DNA from: Enterovibrio baiacu
GTDB taxonomy: Bacteria; Pseudomonadota; Gammaproteobacteria; Enterobacterales; Vibrionaceae
NCBI RefSeq assembly: GCF_004120195.1
Contig: NZ_SCHN01000018.1
Location: 56,655-120,654 of the forward strand
Direction: 5' to 3'
Length of the DNA: 64,000 nt
Shown: positions 30,222-39,320 of the stretch, piece by piece
Position numbering within the stretch: position 1 is the first letter of the stretch
Layout of the letters: the number at the start of each line of letters is the position of its first letter
The notes under the pieces: model-generated
Database searches by the model: none
Told to the model about the DNA's origin: nothing
The model's input: the letters and a program-made list of their open reading frames with translations, nothing else
Made by a program: the position numbers and the translations under genes

Positions 30222-30805
30222 GTCGGTATGACGACTATGATGGATTGATTTTCGACCTGGATGGTACCTTGCTGGATTCCATGCCGGGTCACTATGCAGC
30301 TTGGCAACAAACCGCTGCTGATTTTGGTTTTACGGTGTCAGAGACGTGGTATCACACGCGAGGTGGTAGCCCGACGATTCTGACGGCGCGTTCTTTGATT
30401 GAGCAACTTAACCTCGACATTGATGCGCAGGTATTGGCTGATCACAAGACCCAGTGTTTTTCTTCCCTGTTAGAGAATCATCTTACGATTTTGCCGTTTA
30501 CAGAGGTTGCCCGTCACTTTGCAGGAAAGAAACCCATGGCGGTGGGGACAGGTACGCTGACAGAGCTTGCTTCTCGTATGATGGAAAAGGCTGGCATACT
30601 TGATTTGTTCGATCACGTTGTGGGTGCTGATCAAGTTGGCGCACACAAACCCGCCCCTGATACCTTTTTGCGCTGTGCCGCGCTATTGGGTGTCGCGCCA
30701 GAAAAATGTTTAGTGTTTGAAGATGCGGTATTTGGTTTTGATGCAGCAAAAGCGGCGGGCATGGATGTCATTGATGTTCGGGTGACAGATGTTGGATTGG
30801 CTTAG
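30218..30805 (+). CDS. yqaB: HAD phosphatase YqaB (fructose-1-phosphate/6-phosphogluconate type)
   Basis: 195-residue haloacid dehalogenase-family phosphatase of the beta-phosphoglucomutase-like branch. Motif I is LIFDLDGTLLDS with nucleophile Asp13 and Asp15; motif III has GAHKPAPDTF and motif IV CLVFEDAVFGFDAAKAAGM. E. coli YqaB acts on fructose-1-phosphate; the position before yqaA and gshA supports orthology. It overlaps yqaA by 17 bases. Confidence 0.88.
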   Translation: MSRYDDYDGLIFDLDGTLLDSMPGHYAAWQQTAADFGFTVSETWYHTRGGSPTILTARSLIEQLNLDIDAQVLADHKTQCFSSLLENHLTILPFTEVARHFAGKKPMAVGTGTLTELASRMMEKAGILDLFDHVVGADQVGAHKPAPDTFLRCAALLGVAPEKCLVFEDAVFGFDAAKAAGMDVIDVRVTDVGLA

Positions 30806-31226
30806 CAGTGACTCGGCGCTATGGGTATTGTTTTCTACCGGTTTTCTCAGTGCCACCTTACTTCCTGGAGGATCAGAGGCGAACCTGATCCTTTTGCTCA
30901 AAGAGAGCAGCTATAGCATTGCCGTGCTCGTTTTGGTCGCCACGTTGGGCAATACGCTTGGCGGCATGACCAACTATTGGATTGGTCGTTTTCTTCCTGC
31001 GCGAACCCAAGAGCAAAAACACGGTCAAAGAGCCATTAGCTGGCTTCAGCGTTACGGGTATTGGACCTTATTGCTAAGCTGGCTGCCTGTTATCGGTGAT
31101 CCCTTATGCTTGGCTGCTGGATGGCTGAGGTTAAAGCAACGCTGGTGCTGGATATTAATCGCACTTGGCAAAACCCTCAGATACATCGTACTTGCCCTCG
31201 TGACCCGCGGTTTACTGTTTCTCTAA
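30789..31226 (+). CDS. yqaA: Inner-membrane protein YqaA (DedA/SNARE-associated family)
   Basis: 145-residue membrane protein with about four hydrophobic helices. GFLSATLLPGGSEANLILLL and GNTLGGMTNYWIGRFLP are YqaA signatures; GDPLCLAAGWLRL follows. DedA relatives are tied to lipid flipping and membrane homeostasis, but YqaA itself has no settled role. Adjacent to yqaB as in E. coli. Confidence 0.9.
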   Translation: MLDWLSSDSALWVLFSTGFLSATLLPGGSEANLILLLKESSYSIAVLVLVATLGNTLGGMTNYWIGRFLPARTQEQKHGQRAISWLQRYGYWTLLLSWLPVIGDPLCLAAGWLRLKQRWCWILIALGKTLRYIVLALVTRGLLFL

Positions 31227-31249
31227 ATGATATTTTGAAAGGATAGCGT

Positions 31250-34090
31250 GTGCGTTATTTTATCCTGACGGCAGCCCTATTGGGCTTGTCTGGGTGTGGC
31301 TTGAGCCAAGCCGTGCCGAATGTTTCATTGCCGGAAGGCGTCACCTTCATTGAACAAAAGAACGCGCAGAGTGATGCGCCTTCTATTCCTTACCAGAAAT
31401 ACCAACTACAAAATGGGTTAACTGTTGTTTTGCACCCGGATGCCTCTGATCCTCTGGTGCATGTTGATGTGACCTATCACGTTGGTTCGGCACGAGAAGT
31501 ACCGGGTAAATCAGGCTTTGCGCATTTCTTTGAACACATGATGTTTCAAGGTTCGAAGCATGTGGGCGATCAGCAGCACTTCAAGTACGTGACCGAATCG
31601 GGTGGCAGTGTGAATGGCACCACCAACCGAGACAGAACGAATTACTACGAAACCGTGCCCGCCAATGAGTTAGAGAAAATGCTGTGGCTCGAATCTGATC
31701 GCATGGGTTTTTTGCTTGAAGCTGTCTCGCAACGTAAGTTCGAAATTCAGCGTGATACCGTGAAGAATGAGCGCGCACAAAATGTCGATAACCGTCCTTA
31801 TGGTCGTGTACAAGAAACGCTAGCAGCAGCGCTTTATCCACCTGAACATCCTTACAGTTGGCCAACCATTGGTTACATCGAAGACCTTAATCGCGTTGAC
31901 GTGAATGACTTAAAAGCGTTCTTCTTGCGCTGGTATGGCCCAAACAATGCCACGTTAACGATTGGCGGCGATATCGATGCGAAGCAAACCCTTGAATGGG
32001 TTGAAAAGTACTTCGGCGATATTCCTCGCGGGCCAGAAGTGGCGAAGGCAGACAAATGGCCAGTGACGATCGACAGCGATCGTTTTGTGACGCTGGAAGA
32101 TCGCATACAACAACCGATGTTGGTGATGAGCTGGCCGACATTGGATCCCACGGCTGAATCACGACAAGCGCTCGATATGCTTGCGTCTGTGTTGGGGCAG
32201 GGGAGAAACAGTCTGCTTTACCAAGACCTCGTGAAGCCGGGCAAAGTGCTAAGTGCGAGCGCGTACCAAGATTGTGCGGAGCTTGCATGTAACTTCCAAC
32301 TTTATGTGTTGGCAAACCGTGGACAAGACCTCACGCAAGTCCGCCAAGACGTACTGACGGTGTTGGACTCTTTGAAAGCGCGAGGCATCAAAGAGGATGA
32401 CCTCGACCAAGTGAAAGGCAGCGCTGAAGCCGGTGCGGTGTTCGGTTTGCAAAGTGTGCACGGCAAAGTGGCACAGCTAGCGTCCAATGAAACCTTCTAT
32501 GGTGAGCCTGATCGTTTGGCCTCTTGGCTTGCATCCTTGGATGCGGTGACAACCAAAGATGTCGAAAATGTTTTCGATACCTTTGTATGGAAAAAGCCAT
32601 CGGTAAACGTGTCTGTAGTGCCAGATGGGCAAGTTGCGTTGGAAGCTGAACCACAAAATTTCACGGCCAAACGCGCGATGTCCAGCAGCAACGAGGGCAA
32701 GGAAAGCGTGAACATTGTTCAACGACAAACCCCTGAAACCTTTGATCGCAGTGTCGCACCTTCACCCAACGGTGCCGTTAGCGTGAATGTGCCAACCCTG
32801 TATCACAGTAAATTGAGCAATGGCATTGAGATAAGTGGCGCTGAATCCTCAGAAACCCCGACGGTTGCACTGCACCTTATTTTACCTGCTGGCAGCTTAA
32901 TGGAGCCAAAAGGCAAAAACGGCCTGGCATCGCTTACTGCAGATTTGATTGCGGAAGGCAGTAAAACCCAAACTAGTGAAGATATTGCCGCCAAATTGGA
33001 TCGATTAGGTTCAAGCGTCAGCATTGATGCATCACTGAATGGCACGACGGTGAGTGTGTCATCACTGACCAAACACCTGCGCGAAACCTTATTGATCGCG
33101 GGTGATGTTCTTTTCAACCCCGCATTAGAGCAAGACGATTTCGATCGTTTGAAAAAACAAACGTTGGAAGGCATTCGATTTAGTCATCAAACGCCGCAAT
33201 GGCAGGCCAGTCAGGCGAGGCGCGAGGTGTTGTTCAAAGACGAATGGCATGCACTTCCATCTGAAGGCACCTTTGAAACATTGAACAGCTTAACGCTCGA
33301 AGATGTGAAGGCGTTTTACGCGGAAAACTACACGCCTAACAAAGCGCGTTTAATTGTGGTGGGTGATATCGACAAAGCGGGTCTGTTATCCGCAACCCAA
33401 GGGTTGAATCGCTGGCAGGGCGCTGAAGCAAAAGCACCGGCGAAAGCGGAGCTAAATACTTACGACCAATCGCAAATTTGGCTGGTGGATAAGCCGGGTG
33501 CACCACAAAGTGTTGTGCAGATGGTACGTCATGCGATGCCTTTTGATGCCACGGGTGACATGTTCCGAACACAGCTCGCGAACTTCAATTTGGCCGGTAA
33601 CTTTAACTCTCGCTTAAACCTCAACCTTCGTGAGGACAAAGGCTACACTTATGGGGCAAGTGGGTACGTGGTTGGCGGAAAAGATACTGGCCGCATTGTC
33701 TATCAAGCTCAAGTGCGCGCGAACAGCACACTCGACACCGTGAAAGAAATGCAGAAAGAATTGCGCCAAATGGCGGAAAACGGCATCACGGATGACGAAC
33801 TGGCTTTCCTGCGTTTGGCCGTGGGTCAAAAAGATGCACTGAGCTATGAAACGCCAAGGGATAAGGCCGGTCTTATTGCGACGATCATGCGCCATGATCT
33901 GCCGTCTGATTACAAAGCACAGCAAAAAGCGATTATTGGTTCTGTCTCCAAAAATGAATTGAATGCCTTGGCAAATAGCTGGTTCCAGCCTGAGGATTAT
34001 CAAATCATTATCGTGGGCGATGCGAAAGCGCTGACACCAACCTTATCGACATTGGGATTACCGATAAAACGTTTAGTGATTGAGAATTGA
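31250..34090 (+). CDS. M16-family zinc metalloprotease, lipoprotein
   Basis: 946-residue two-domain insulinase/pitrilysin-type protease. It starts at GTG after AAAGGA. The signal ends in lipobox LSGC (Cys16), so it is probably anchored to a membrane facing the periplasm. The active half has the inverted zinc motif HFFEH (His92, Glu95, His96) in GFAHFFEHMMFQGSKHVG and a downstream NERAQNVDNRPYG with the third ligand. The C-terminal half (from about residue 520, SNGIEISGAES) is the inactive partner repeat, with YTYGASGY near the end. An equivalent gene precedes gshA in vibrios. Substrates unknown. Confidence 0.9.
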   Translation: MRYFILTAALLGLSGCGLSQAVPNVSLPEGVTFIEQKNAQSDAPSIPYQKYQLQNGLTVVLHPDASDPLVHVDVTYHVGSAREVPGKSGFAHFFEHMMFQGSKHVGDQQHFKYVTESGGSVNGTTNRDRTNYYETVPANELEKMLWLESDRMGFLLEAVSQRKFEIQRDTVKNERAQNVDNRPYGRVQETLAAALYPPEHPYSWPTIGYIEDLNRVDVNDLKAFFLRWYGPNNATLTIGGDIDAKQTLEWVEKYFGDIPRGPEVAKADKWPVTIDSDRFVTLEDRIQQPMLVMSWPTLDPTAESRQALDMLASVLGQGRNSLLYQDLVKPGKVLSASAYQDCAELACNFQLYVLANRGQDLTQVRQDVLTVLDSLKARGIKEDDLDQVKGSAEAGAVFGLQSVHGKVAQLASNETFYGEPDRLASWLASLDAVTTKDVENVFDTFVWKKPSVNVSVVPDGQVALEAEPQNFTAKRAMSSSNEGKESVNIVQRQTPETFDRSVAPSPNGAVSVNVPTLYHSKLSNGIEISGAESSETPTVALHLILPAGSLMEPKGKNGLASLTADLIAEGSKTQTSEDIAAKLDRLGSSVSIDASLNGTTVSVSSLTKHLRETLLIAGDVLFNPALEQDDFDRLKKQTLEGIRFSHQTPQWQASQARREVLFKDEWHALPSEGTFETLNSLTLEDVKAFYAENYTPNKARLIVVGDIDKAGLLSATQGLNRWQGAEAKAPAKAELNTYDQSQIWLVDKPGAPQSVVQMVRHAMPFDATGDMFRTQLANFNLAGNFNSRLNLNLREDKGYTYGASGYVVGGKDTGRIVYQAQVRANSTLDTVKEMQKELRQMAENGITDDELAFLRLAVGQKDALSYETPRDKAGLIATIMRHDLPSDYKAQQKAIIGSVSKNELNALANSWFQPEDYQIIIVGDAKALTPTLSTLGLPIKRLVIEN

Positions 34091-34190
34091 GCGACTTTTA
34101 TCGTTAGTTAAGCAAACCCTAAAAACAGTGAGATGGCTTTTGCGTTTCAGAGTGATTATGCTTAGCCATCTTAACAGTTTACTAATATAA

Positions 34191-35777
34191 ATGAGTACAG
34201 CCTTGACTAGTTTTTCACAACGGTTGGCGGCGCTGGCGGAACATCCCGAAGCGCTAAAAGGAATTGGCCGCGGTGTAGAGCGCGAAGCGCTGCGTATTAC
34301 ACCTGAAGGCACGCTTTCTTCTGCGGCCCACCCAAAGGCGCTAGGCTCTGCGCTAACCCACAAATGGATCACCACGGACTTTGCAGAATCTCTGCTTGAA
34401 TTCATTACGCCCGTGAGTTACTCCGTTTCCGAAACGTTGACGCAGCTAGATGATATTCATCGTTTTACCTACCGTGAGCTAGATGGTGAGTCGCTTTGGC
34501 CTCTCTCCATGCCTTGTTACGTCGCGAATGAAGACGACATCACGTTAGCGCAATACGGCTCGTCAAATGTGGGACGTATGAAAACCCTGTATCGCCAAGG
34601 CTTGAAGCACCGCTACGGCAGTGTGATGCAAGTGATCTCTGGTGTGCATTTCAACTTCTCCTTCCCCCAAAGCTTTTGGCAGCAGTTGTTTGGCGATCAA
34701 ACGCCATATGCACGCCAAGAATCTGTGTCTGATGCGTACTTCGGTGTTATCCGAAATTACTACCGCTTCGGTTGGATGATCCCTTATCTGTTTGGTGCAT
34801 CCCCAGCATTGTGTGGTTCATTCATCAAGAACACTGACACGGCATTGGATTTCAATACCGTGGGCGAAGGAACGTTTTATTTGCCTTACGCAACCTCATT
34901 GCGCTTGAGCGATTTGGGTTACACCAACAGCGCGCAAAGTGTGCTGAAAATTGGTTTTGATAGCCTAGAGAAGTATCTTGAAGGTGTTCGTGATGCTATT
35001 CGTACACCGTCGGCTGAGTTTGCGAAAATCGGCGTGAAAGACGCATCAGGCTACCGCCAATTGAATGCGAATGTGCTTCAGATTGAAAACGAACTCTATG
35101 CGCCTATTCGCCCTAAACGCGTTGCGAAAAGTGGTGAGAAACCGTCTGATGCGCTGGAGCGTGGCGGGGTGGAATACATTGAAGTTCGTTCATTGGATGT
35201 CAATCCATTCAGCCCGACAGGCATTGATGAAACCCAAGTTCACTTCCTCGACTTGTTTGTTACTTGGTGTGCTCTGTCTGATTCATCGCCGATGACGGAT
35301 TGCGAGCTTGAATGCTGGCGTGATAACTGGAAAAAAGTGGTCATGGAAGGGCGTAAGCCTGGTCTAACACTGCAAATCGGTTGCCATGGTGAGCAGCTCA
35401 CTCAAGCAGAGTGGGGACGTCGTGTCTTTGATGATCTTGGAAAGCTCGCGGTTGTGATGGACCAAGCATACGGCGGTGACAAGTATCAAGCGGTGTGCAA
35501 AGAGTTGGTGACATGGTTTGATCAGCCAGAGAAAACACTCTCAGCACGTTTGCTTAATGACATCCTTGCGAAAGAAAGCATTGGTAAAGTGGGGCTTGCG
35601 ATTGCAGCTGAAAATGCGGAGCGCTTTGCCGGTGGTGATTACACCGAATTTTCAAATGCACAGTTCCGCGAAGAAGCCATTGCGAGTGAGAAGCGCCAAC
35701 AAGAGATTGAGCAGGGCGACAGTGTGAGCCTTGATCAGTATCTGGCTGAGTACTTTGGTGATAGTGTATCGATATAG
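34191..35777 (+). CDS. gshA: Glutamate-cysteine ligase
   Basis: First enzyme of glutathione synthesis, 528 residues, proteobacterial type 1. [58 protein letters not shown] and [14 protein letters not shown] align closely with E. coli GshA. The ATG has no strong SD. In E. coli and vibrios luxS follows; here a terminator and then a lipoprotein gene follow instead. Confidence 0.97.
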   Translation: MSTALTSFSQRLAALAEHPEALKGIGRGVEREALRITPEGTLSSAAHPKALGSALTHKWITTDFAESLLEFITPVSYSVSETLTQLDDIHRFTYRELDGESLWPLSMPCYVANEDDITLAQYGSSNVGRMKTLYRQGLKHRYGSVMQVISGVHFNFSFPQSFWQQLFGDQTPYARQESVSDAYFGVIRNYYRFGWMIPYLFGASPALCGSFIKNTDTALDFNTVGEGTFYLPYATSLRLSDLGYTNSAQSVLKIGFDSLEKYLEGVRDAIRTPSAEFAKIGVKDASGYRQLNANVLQIENELYAPIRPKRVAKSGEKPSDALERGGVEYIEVRSLDVNPFSPTGIDETQVHFLDLFVTWCALSDSSPMTDCELECWRDNWKKVVMEGRKPGLTLQIGCHGEQLTQAEWGRRVFDDLGKLAVVMDQAYGGDKYQAVCKELVTWFDQPEKTLSARLLNDILAKESIGKVGLAIAAENAERFAGGDYTEFSNAQFREEAIASEKRQQEIEQGDSVSLDQYLAEYFGDSVSI

Positions 35778-35853
35778 TGAGATACACGTTTTACACCTTG
35801 TTGTAACGCCCGCCCTCGCGTGATCCGGCGGAGCGAAAAAAAACGAGGTAGAG

Positions 35854-35886
35854 AAACAGGCAGGTCTCACCCTGCCTGTTTTTTTA
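35854..35886 (+). terminator. Rho-independent terminator of gshA
   Basis: AACAGGCAGG, loop TCTCAC, CCTGCCTGTT, then five further T residues. Confidence 0.93.
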
Positions 35887-35931
35887 TGTGCATTTTTCCG
35901 CATTGAATCAGAAGTGGAGATAAGGACACCC

Positions 35932-36585
35932 ATGCAATTTTCATTATTCTGTCTTTCATCGCAGCGCCTTTCATCTTGCCGTTTCCCTCGACGTTGGCTT
36001 GCGTTAATCGGCGCGTTGTTGCTGACGGGGTGTGCGACGCCGCCACCCAAGAACCCAGATAACATTTGCAGTATTTTTCGTGAATACGATGGCTGGTATG
36101 AAGATGCCGTCGACATGCAGGAAGAATGGGGAACGCCTATTCATGTGGCGATGGCGTTCGTCAAACAAGAAAGCTCTTACGTGCACGATGCTGTACCACC
36201 GCGAGATTATGTCCTTTGGGTGATCCCATGGGGAAGGATCAGCAGTGCGTATGGCTACGCGCAAGCACAAGATCCAGCCTGGTCTGATTATCAAAAAGCG
36301 ACCCGAAATGGAGGATCGCGAACAGACTTTGGGGATGCGATGCAGTTCATTGGTTGGTACACCACGGAAACACAACGTCAATTGGGTATTTCTAAGTGGG
36401 ATCCGTATAACCAATACTTGGCATACCATGAAGGTCGCGGTGGGTATAAACGCGGTTCTTACAAAGCGAAACCGAAGGTGATGCAGGTTGCGCGCAAAGT
36501 TGAACGACAAGCGAAAAAATACGGCGGGCAACTCAGTAGTTGCCGCGAAGAGTTAGAAAGCAACCGAAGCTGGTGGTCGTTCTAA
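35932..36585 (+). CDS. Putative lipoprotein with SLT-type lysozyme-like domain
   Basis: 217-residue predicted lipoprotein. A long basic N-region precedes the hydrophobic stretch WLALIGALLLTGC; lipidation would be at Cys34. HVAMAFVKQESSYVHDA resembles the catalytic Glu-Ser motif of soluble lytic transglycosylases (Glu80), and AYGYAQAQDPAW and YNQYLAYHEGRGGY fit the same fold. Murein cleavage is an inference. The start at 35932 has AAGGA 6 bases upstream; a GTG six codons earlier lacks one. A related gene lies near gshA/luxS in vibrios. Confidence 0.78.
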   Translation: MQFSLFCLSSQRLSSCRFPRRWLALIGALLLTGCATPPPKNPDNICSIFREYDGWYEDAVDMQEEWGTPIHVAMAFVKQESSYVHDAVPPRDYVLWVIPWGRISSAYGYAQAQDPAWSDYQKATRNGGSRTDFGDAMQFIGWYTTETQRQLGISKWDPYNQYLAYHEGRGGYKRGSYKAKPKVMQVARKVERQAKKYGGQLSSCREELESNRSWWSF

Positions 36586-36603
36586 CGCTCTCTACAAAAA
36601 CAT

Positions 36604-36632
36604 GAAAAGCGCCAAATGGCGCTTTTCTTTTT
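36604..36632. terminator. Bidirectional terminator between lipoprotein and DUF1479 genes
   Basis: GAAAAGCGCC, loop AAAT, GGCGCTTTTC, followed on the + strand by TTTTTCC. It stands between two convergent genes. Confidence 0.85.
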
Positions 36633-36661
36633 CCTCGTGCAATTGCACGCTTTCTCGCGTG

Positions 36662-37903
36662 TTATTCAAACCCCATCTGTTGACGCCCGAGTGGCGACAA
36701 GTCAGCTTCGGTTGCGCGACCTTTATAATTTTGTTCATGGTTTTCAGCGGCGAAATCAGGGCAACTATTTCCATTTAAAAAGGCGGGGCGTTGCTTGGCG
36801 AGAAACGCACGGTTCTTTTCGCAATCAGGAGCTGCGCCGATAAACAGCACATTGCTATAGCCATCACCATTGTGTTTGTCTTCCACCGCGTGAATCGTAT
36901 CGGGATGCCACCACACGGTATCACCCGGCTGCATTTTCGGAATGGACACCAGCCCTTCAAGCAGTAATGGGTGCCATTCTTTGTAGACCGTCAGTGCGCG
37001 TCCCGGCGCGGCACCACACAGGTCTTCCTCTTCCACATCATCTTGGATCGCGCGAAGTAGCATGAACGGCATGGCCAACATGGAAGGGACGGTTTGCAGT
37101 GTGCCATCGCCTTTTCCTTGTGGCGTGAGCGCTACCCAGCCTTGGAAGGTGCGGAACACACTGCACACGGCAGGGGAAGGGAACTCCTCTACATCAACGC
37201 GATTCTGCCCGTCAAATGCTTGATATTTTGTCCAATCACCATGAAATACCTCATGGTAGACATCGCGGTAGTGAGGCTCTATCCAGCGTTCAATGGAGCC
37301 TGAATCAACATGAGGAGACAAACCTAATGTTGCATCACCTGGCTCGCGGCGACGAACACGATCTGCGTAGCTCGATTCGAGATCAGGATTGAAATACGCG
37401 TCGCCGCTGTTCGGATCTTGCCATTGCCACAAGTGGTTGAGGTGACGACGCAGTGTCGCCATATTCTGATGCTGCCTTGCCCATACCTGTGCTTGAGACC
37501 AATAAATCCCGAATATCTGGGGCTTGTCAGATTTGAGCTGGCTGAAGTAGTTATCTTCTACTGTGGGTTTGTGGTCGTAATAACCATTATCAATGATGTA
37601 CTTAGACAAGTCTTCATTGTGCGCTGACACTTCATCACTGGGCAAGGTGTTACGCACAATGCAACATCCAGCACGGTGCACACGTTCTTTTTGTTCGTCA
37701 GTAAACCCTGATTTCGCAATGTCTGCATACTCAAATTGAGGAATGGCTGAGCCTTCAGATTCTTCCTGTTTGATGCGGGCAATTTCGGCTTCCATCGCAT
37801 GGGTTACGGATTCAAACCTTGCTTTGTAGTTGGGGCTTTGTTGCTTTAGGGCGGCCTTGAATTCGCGGATTTGCTGAGACAAATTTTCTGTAGAGAGTGC
37901 CAT
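36662..37903 (-). CDS. DUF1479 (YbiU-type) putative 2-oxoglutarate/Fe(II) oxygenase
   Basis: 413-residue soluble protein of the DUF1479 family, related to E. coli YbiU (421). No function is established; the fold belongs to the 2-oxoglutarate- and iron-dependent oxygenases. Consistent with that, LSPHVDSGSIERW supplies an HxD pair (His198, Asp200) and TVWWHPDTIHAVED a distal His338. The start at 37903 follows GGAAGG; an upstream frame extension of 27 codons lacks homology. The gene is transcribed away from the LacI regulator through a 290-base gap with two palindromes, so it probably belongs to the regulon of the neighbouring sugar transporter. Confidence 0.85.
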   Translation of the reverse strand: MALSTENLSQQIREFKAALKQQSPNYKARFESVTHAMEAEIARIKQEESEGSAIPQFEYADIAKSGFTDEQKERVHRAGCCIVRNTLPSDEVSAHNEDLSKYIIDNGYYDHKPTVEDNYFSQLKSDKPQIFGIYWSQAQVWARQHQNMATLRRHLNHLWQWQDPNSGDAYFNPDLESSYADRVRRREPGDATLGLSPHVDSGSIERWIEPHYRDVYHEVFHGDWTKYQAFDGQNRVDVEEFPSPAVCSVFRTFQGWVALTPQGKGDGTLQTVPSMLAMPFMLLRAIQDDVEEEDLCGAAPGRALTVYKEWHPLLLEGLVSIPKMQPGDTVWWHPDTIHAVEDKHNGDGYSNVLFIGAAPDCEKNRAFLAKQRPAFLNGNSCPDFAAENHEQNYKGRATEADLSPLGRQQMGFE

Positions 37904-37955
37904 CGTACCTTCCTTTCTCGTGCTTTCCATCCGTAACAATGCGGTGCAAAACAGC

Positions 37956-37974
37956 ATGTTCTGTTCCAGAACAT
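37956..37974. promoter_or_regulatory. Palindrome upstream of the DUF1479 gene
   Basis: ATGTTCTG-TTC-CAGAACAT is a perfect 8+8 inverted repeat 53 bases before the DUF1479 start, a plausible operator position. Confidence 0.5.
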
Positions 37975-38079
37975 CGACAGTCATGCACCTACCATTGTGC
38001 TTGTCGTGATCTAGCGCTTATTTCCTTAATGATAGATAACTCACTAGCAACATTAATTTCACAAATATACTACCTTTAT

Positions 38080-38091
38080 TGGAACGTTCCA
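38080..38091. promoter_or_regulatory. LacI-family operator-like palindrome
   Basis: TGGAACGTTCCA, a perfect 12-base palindrome with a central CG as in LacI/GalR-family operators, 102 bases before the regulator start and 176 before the DUF1479 start. Likely bound by the adjacent regulator. Confidence 0.65.
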
Positions 38092-38177
38092 GTTTAATTT
38101 TTGAACAACAACTGCTTTTCCTCGCAGATGACTGTAATTCATCAATAACTTTTTATTGAGTGGGTGGGGTGGACGCA

Positions 38178-38201
38178 ATGACGATGTTTTTCCGTGGCTG
38201 A
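38178..38201 (+). other. Seven-codon upstream reading frame overlapping the lacI-type start
   Basis: ATG ACG ATG TTT TTC CGT GGC TGA. GGGGTGGA lies upstream at good distance for its second ATG. It ends 8 bases inside the regulator gene, so it could couple translation to the GTG start, which has no SD of its own. Confidence 0.35.
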
Positions 38202-39237
38202 TCATAAGTCACCAAGCTATGTGGCCAGTAAAAAAGCGACGGTGATTGACGTTGCGAAAGCGGCTGGTGTGTCCAAATCAACGGTGTCTTTGGTACTTCG
38301 CGGCGGGGTGGGCGTAAAAGCACGAACTGTCGAGAAAGTGAACGCAGCGATTGATGCGTTGGGCTATGTCTATAACCGGGAAGCGGCAGGGCTTAGGAAC
38401 CGAGAATCAAACATGGTGGCGATTGTTGCCAATGATCTCGCGAACCCCTATTTGGCGCAGGTCATCATTGCACTAGAGAGTGCATTGACCGAGCAAGGGC
38501 TTGTGCCTGTCGTGGTCAATATCAATGAAGATGAAACGCGTCAAAAGGCACTGGTTGCGTCGCTGAAAGAGCACAATGTCGCAGGTTTTTTCATTACGCC
38601 AGCACCGGAAACATCGGCGGATTGGCTGCAAGGACTCGCTAGTGCAGGGTATCCCGTGGTGTGTTTGATGCGGGAAATTGTTGGCGCGAATGTGCCCGTT
38701 GTGGTGCCTGACAACCGACGCGGCATGTACTTAGCGACGAAGTACTTGATTGACCTAGGGCATACGCGAATTGCGTTTATTGGTGGTGTGGAAAGTATTT
38801 CCGATTATCAGGAACGAAAAGAAGGGTTTCTCACTGCTATGCAAGAGGCCGAATTAGCCGTTAAAGACAGTGACATTGAACCTAGCTCAACCAAACGGGA
38901 AGGCGGGCAAATAGCGGTAACGCGCGTGTTAGACCGCGACCCAAGCATTTCGGCCATGGTGTGTTTTACCGATGTGGTGGCGTACGGCGTATACACGGCA
39001 TTGCGCGACCGGGGGTTGAAGCCTGGAAAGGATATCTCCGTGGTGGGGTTTGATGATTTAGAGGACAGTCGACTGATGTCTCCAGCGTTAACAACAATAC
39101 GTGTGAATGCGGAAGACATTGGCCGAGTGGCAAGTGAACGCATGCAGCAATGCAGAGAGCATTCCCTTTCCTCTGACAACGATGTTGTTGGTGTGGAATT
39201 GGTGATTCGCTCGTCGTGCTGCGCGATCGGGGGATAA
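38194..39237 (+). CDS. LacI-family transcriptional regulator
   Basis: 347 residues. The helix-turn-helix ATVIDVAKAAGVSKSTVSLVL lies near residues 15-35 with hinge helix NREAAGLRNRESNMVAIV; the rest is the periplasmic-binding-like effector domain with FIGGVESISDYQERKEGF and ISVVGFDDLEDSRLMSPALTTIR. It precedes a CUT1 sugar ABC transporter and is divergent from the DUF1479 gene, so it probably represses both. The start is weakly supported: GTG at 38194 has no nearby SD; GTG at 38221 would leave MASKKATVIDVAK. Confidence 0.88.
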   Translation: MADHKSPSYVASKKATVIDVAKAAGVSKSTVSLVLRGGVGVKARTVEKVNAAIDALGYVYNREAAGLRNRESNMVAIVANDLANPYLAQVIIALESALTEQGLVPVVVNINEDETRQKALVASLKEHNVAGFFITPAPETSADWLQGLASAGYPVVCLMREIVGANVPVVVPDNRRGMYLATKYLIDLGHTRIAFIGGVESISDYQERKEGFLTAMQEAELAVKDSDIEPSSTKREGGQIAVTRVLDRDPSISAMVCFTDVVAYGVYTALRDRGLKPGKDISVVGFDDLEDSRLMSPALTTIRVNAEDIGRVASERMQQCREHSLSSDNDVVGVELVIRSSCCAIGG

Positions 39238-39255
39238 GGTTGCTCACTCAACCTT
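39236..39255 (+). other. Intercistronic hairpin after the LacI-family gene
   Basis: AAGGTTG, loop CTCACT, CAACCTT, starting at the stop codon. No T run follows, so it may be a stability element or weak terminator. Confidence 0.5.
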
Positions 39256-39320
39256 GTCTCCCAATGACAAAAAGGAAGACTGCAGTCATTGCAGGTCAAC
39301 GATAAACGGGACGACATATC

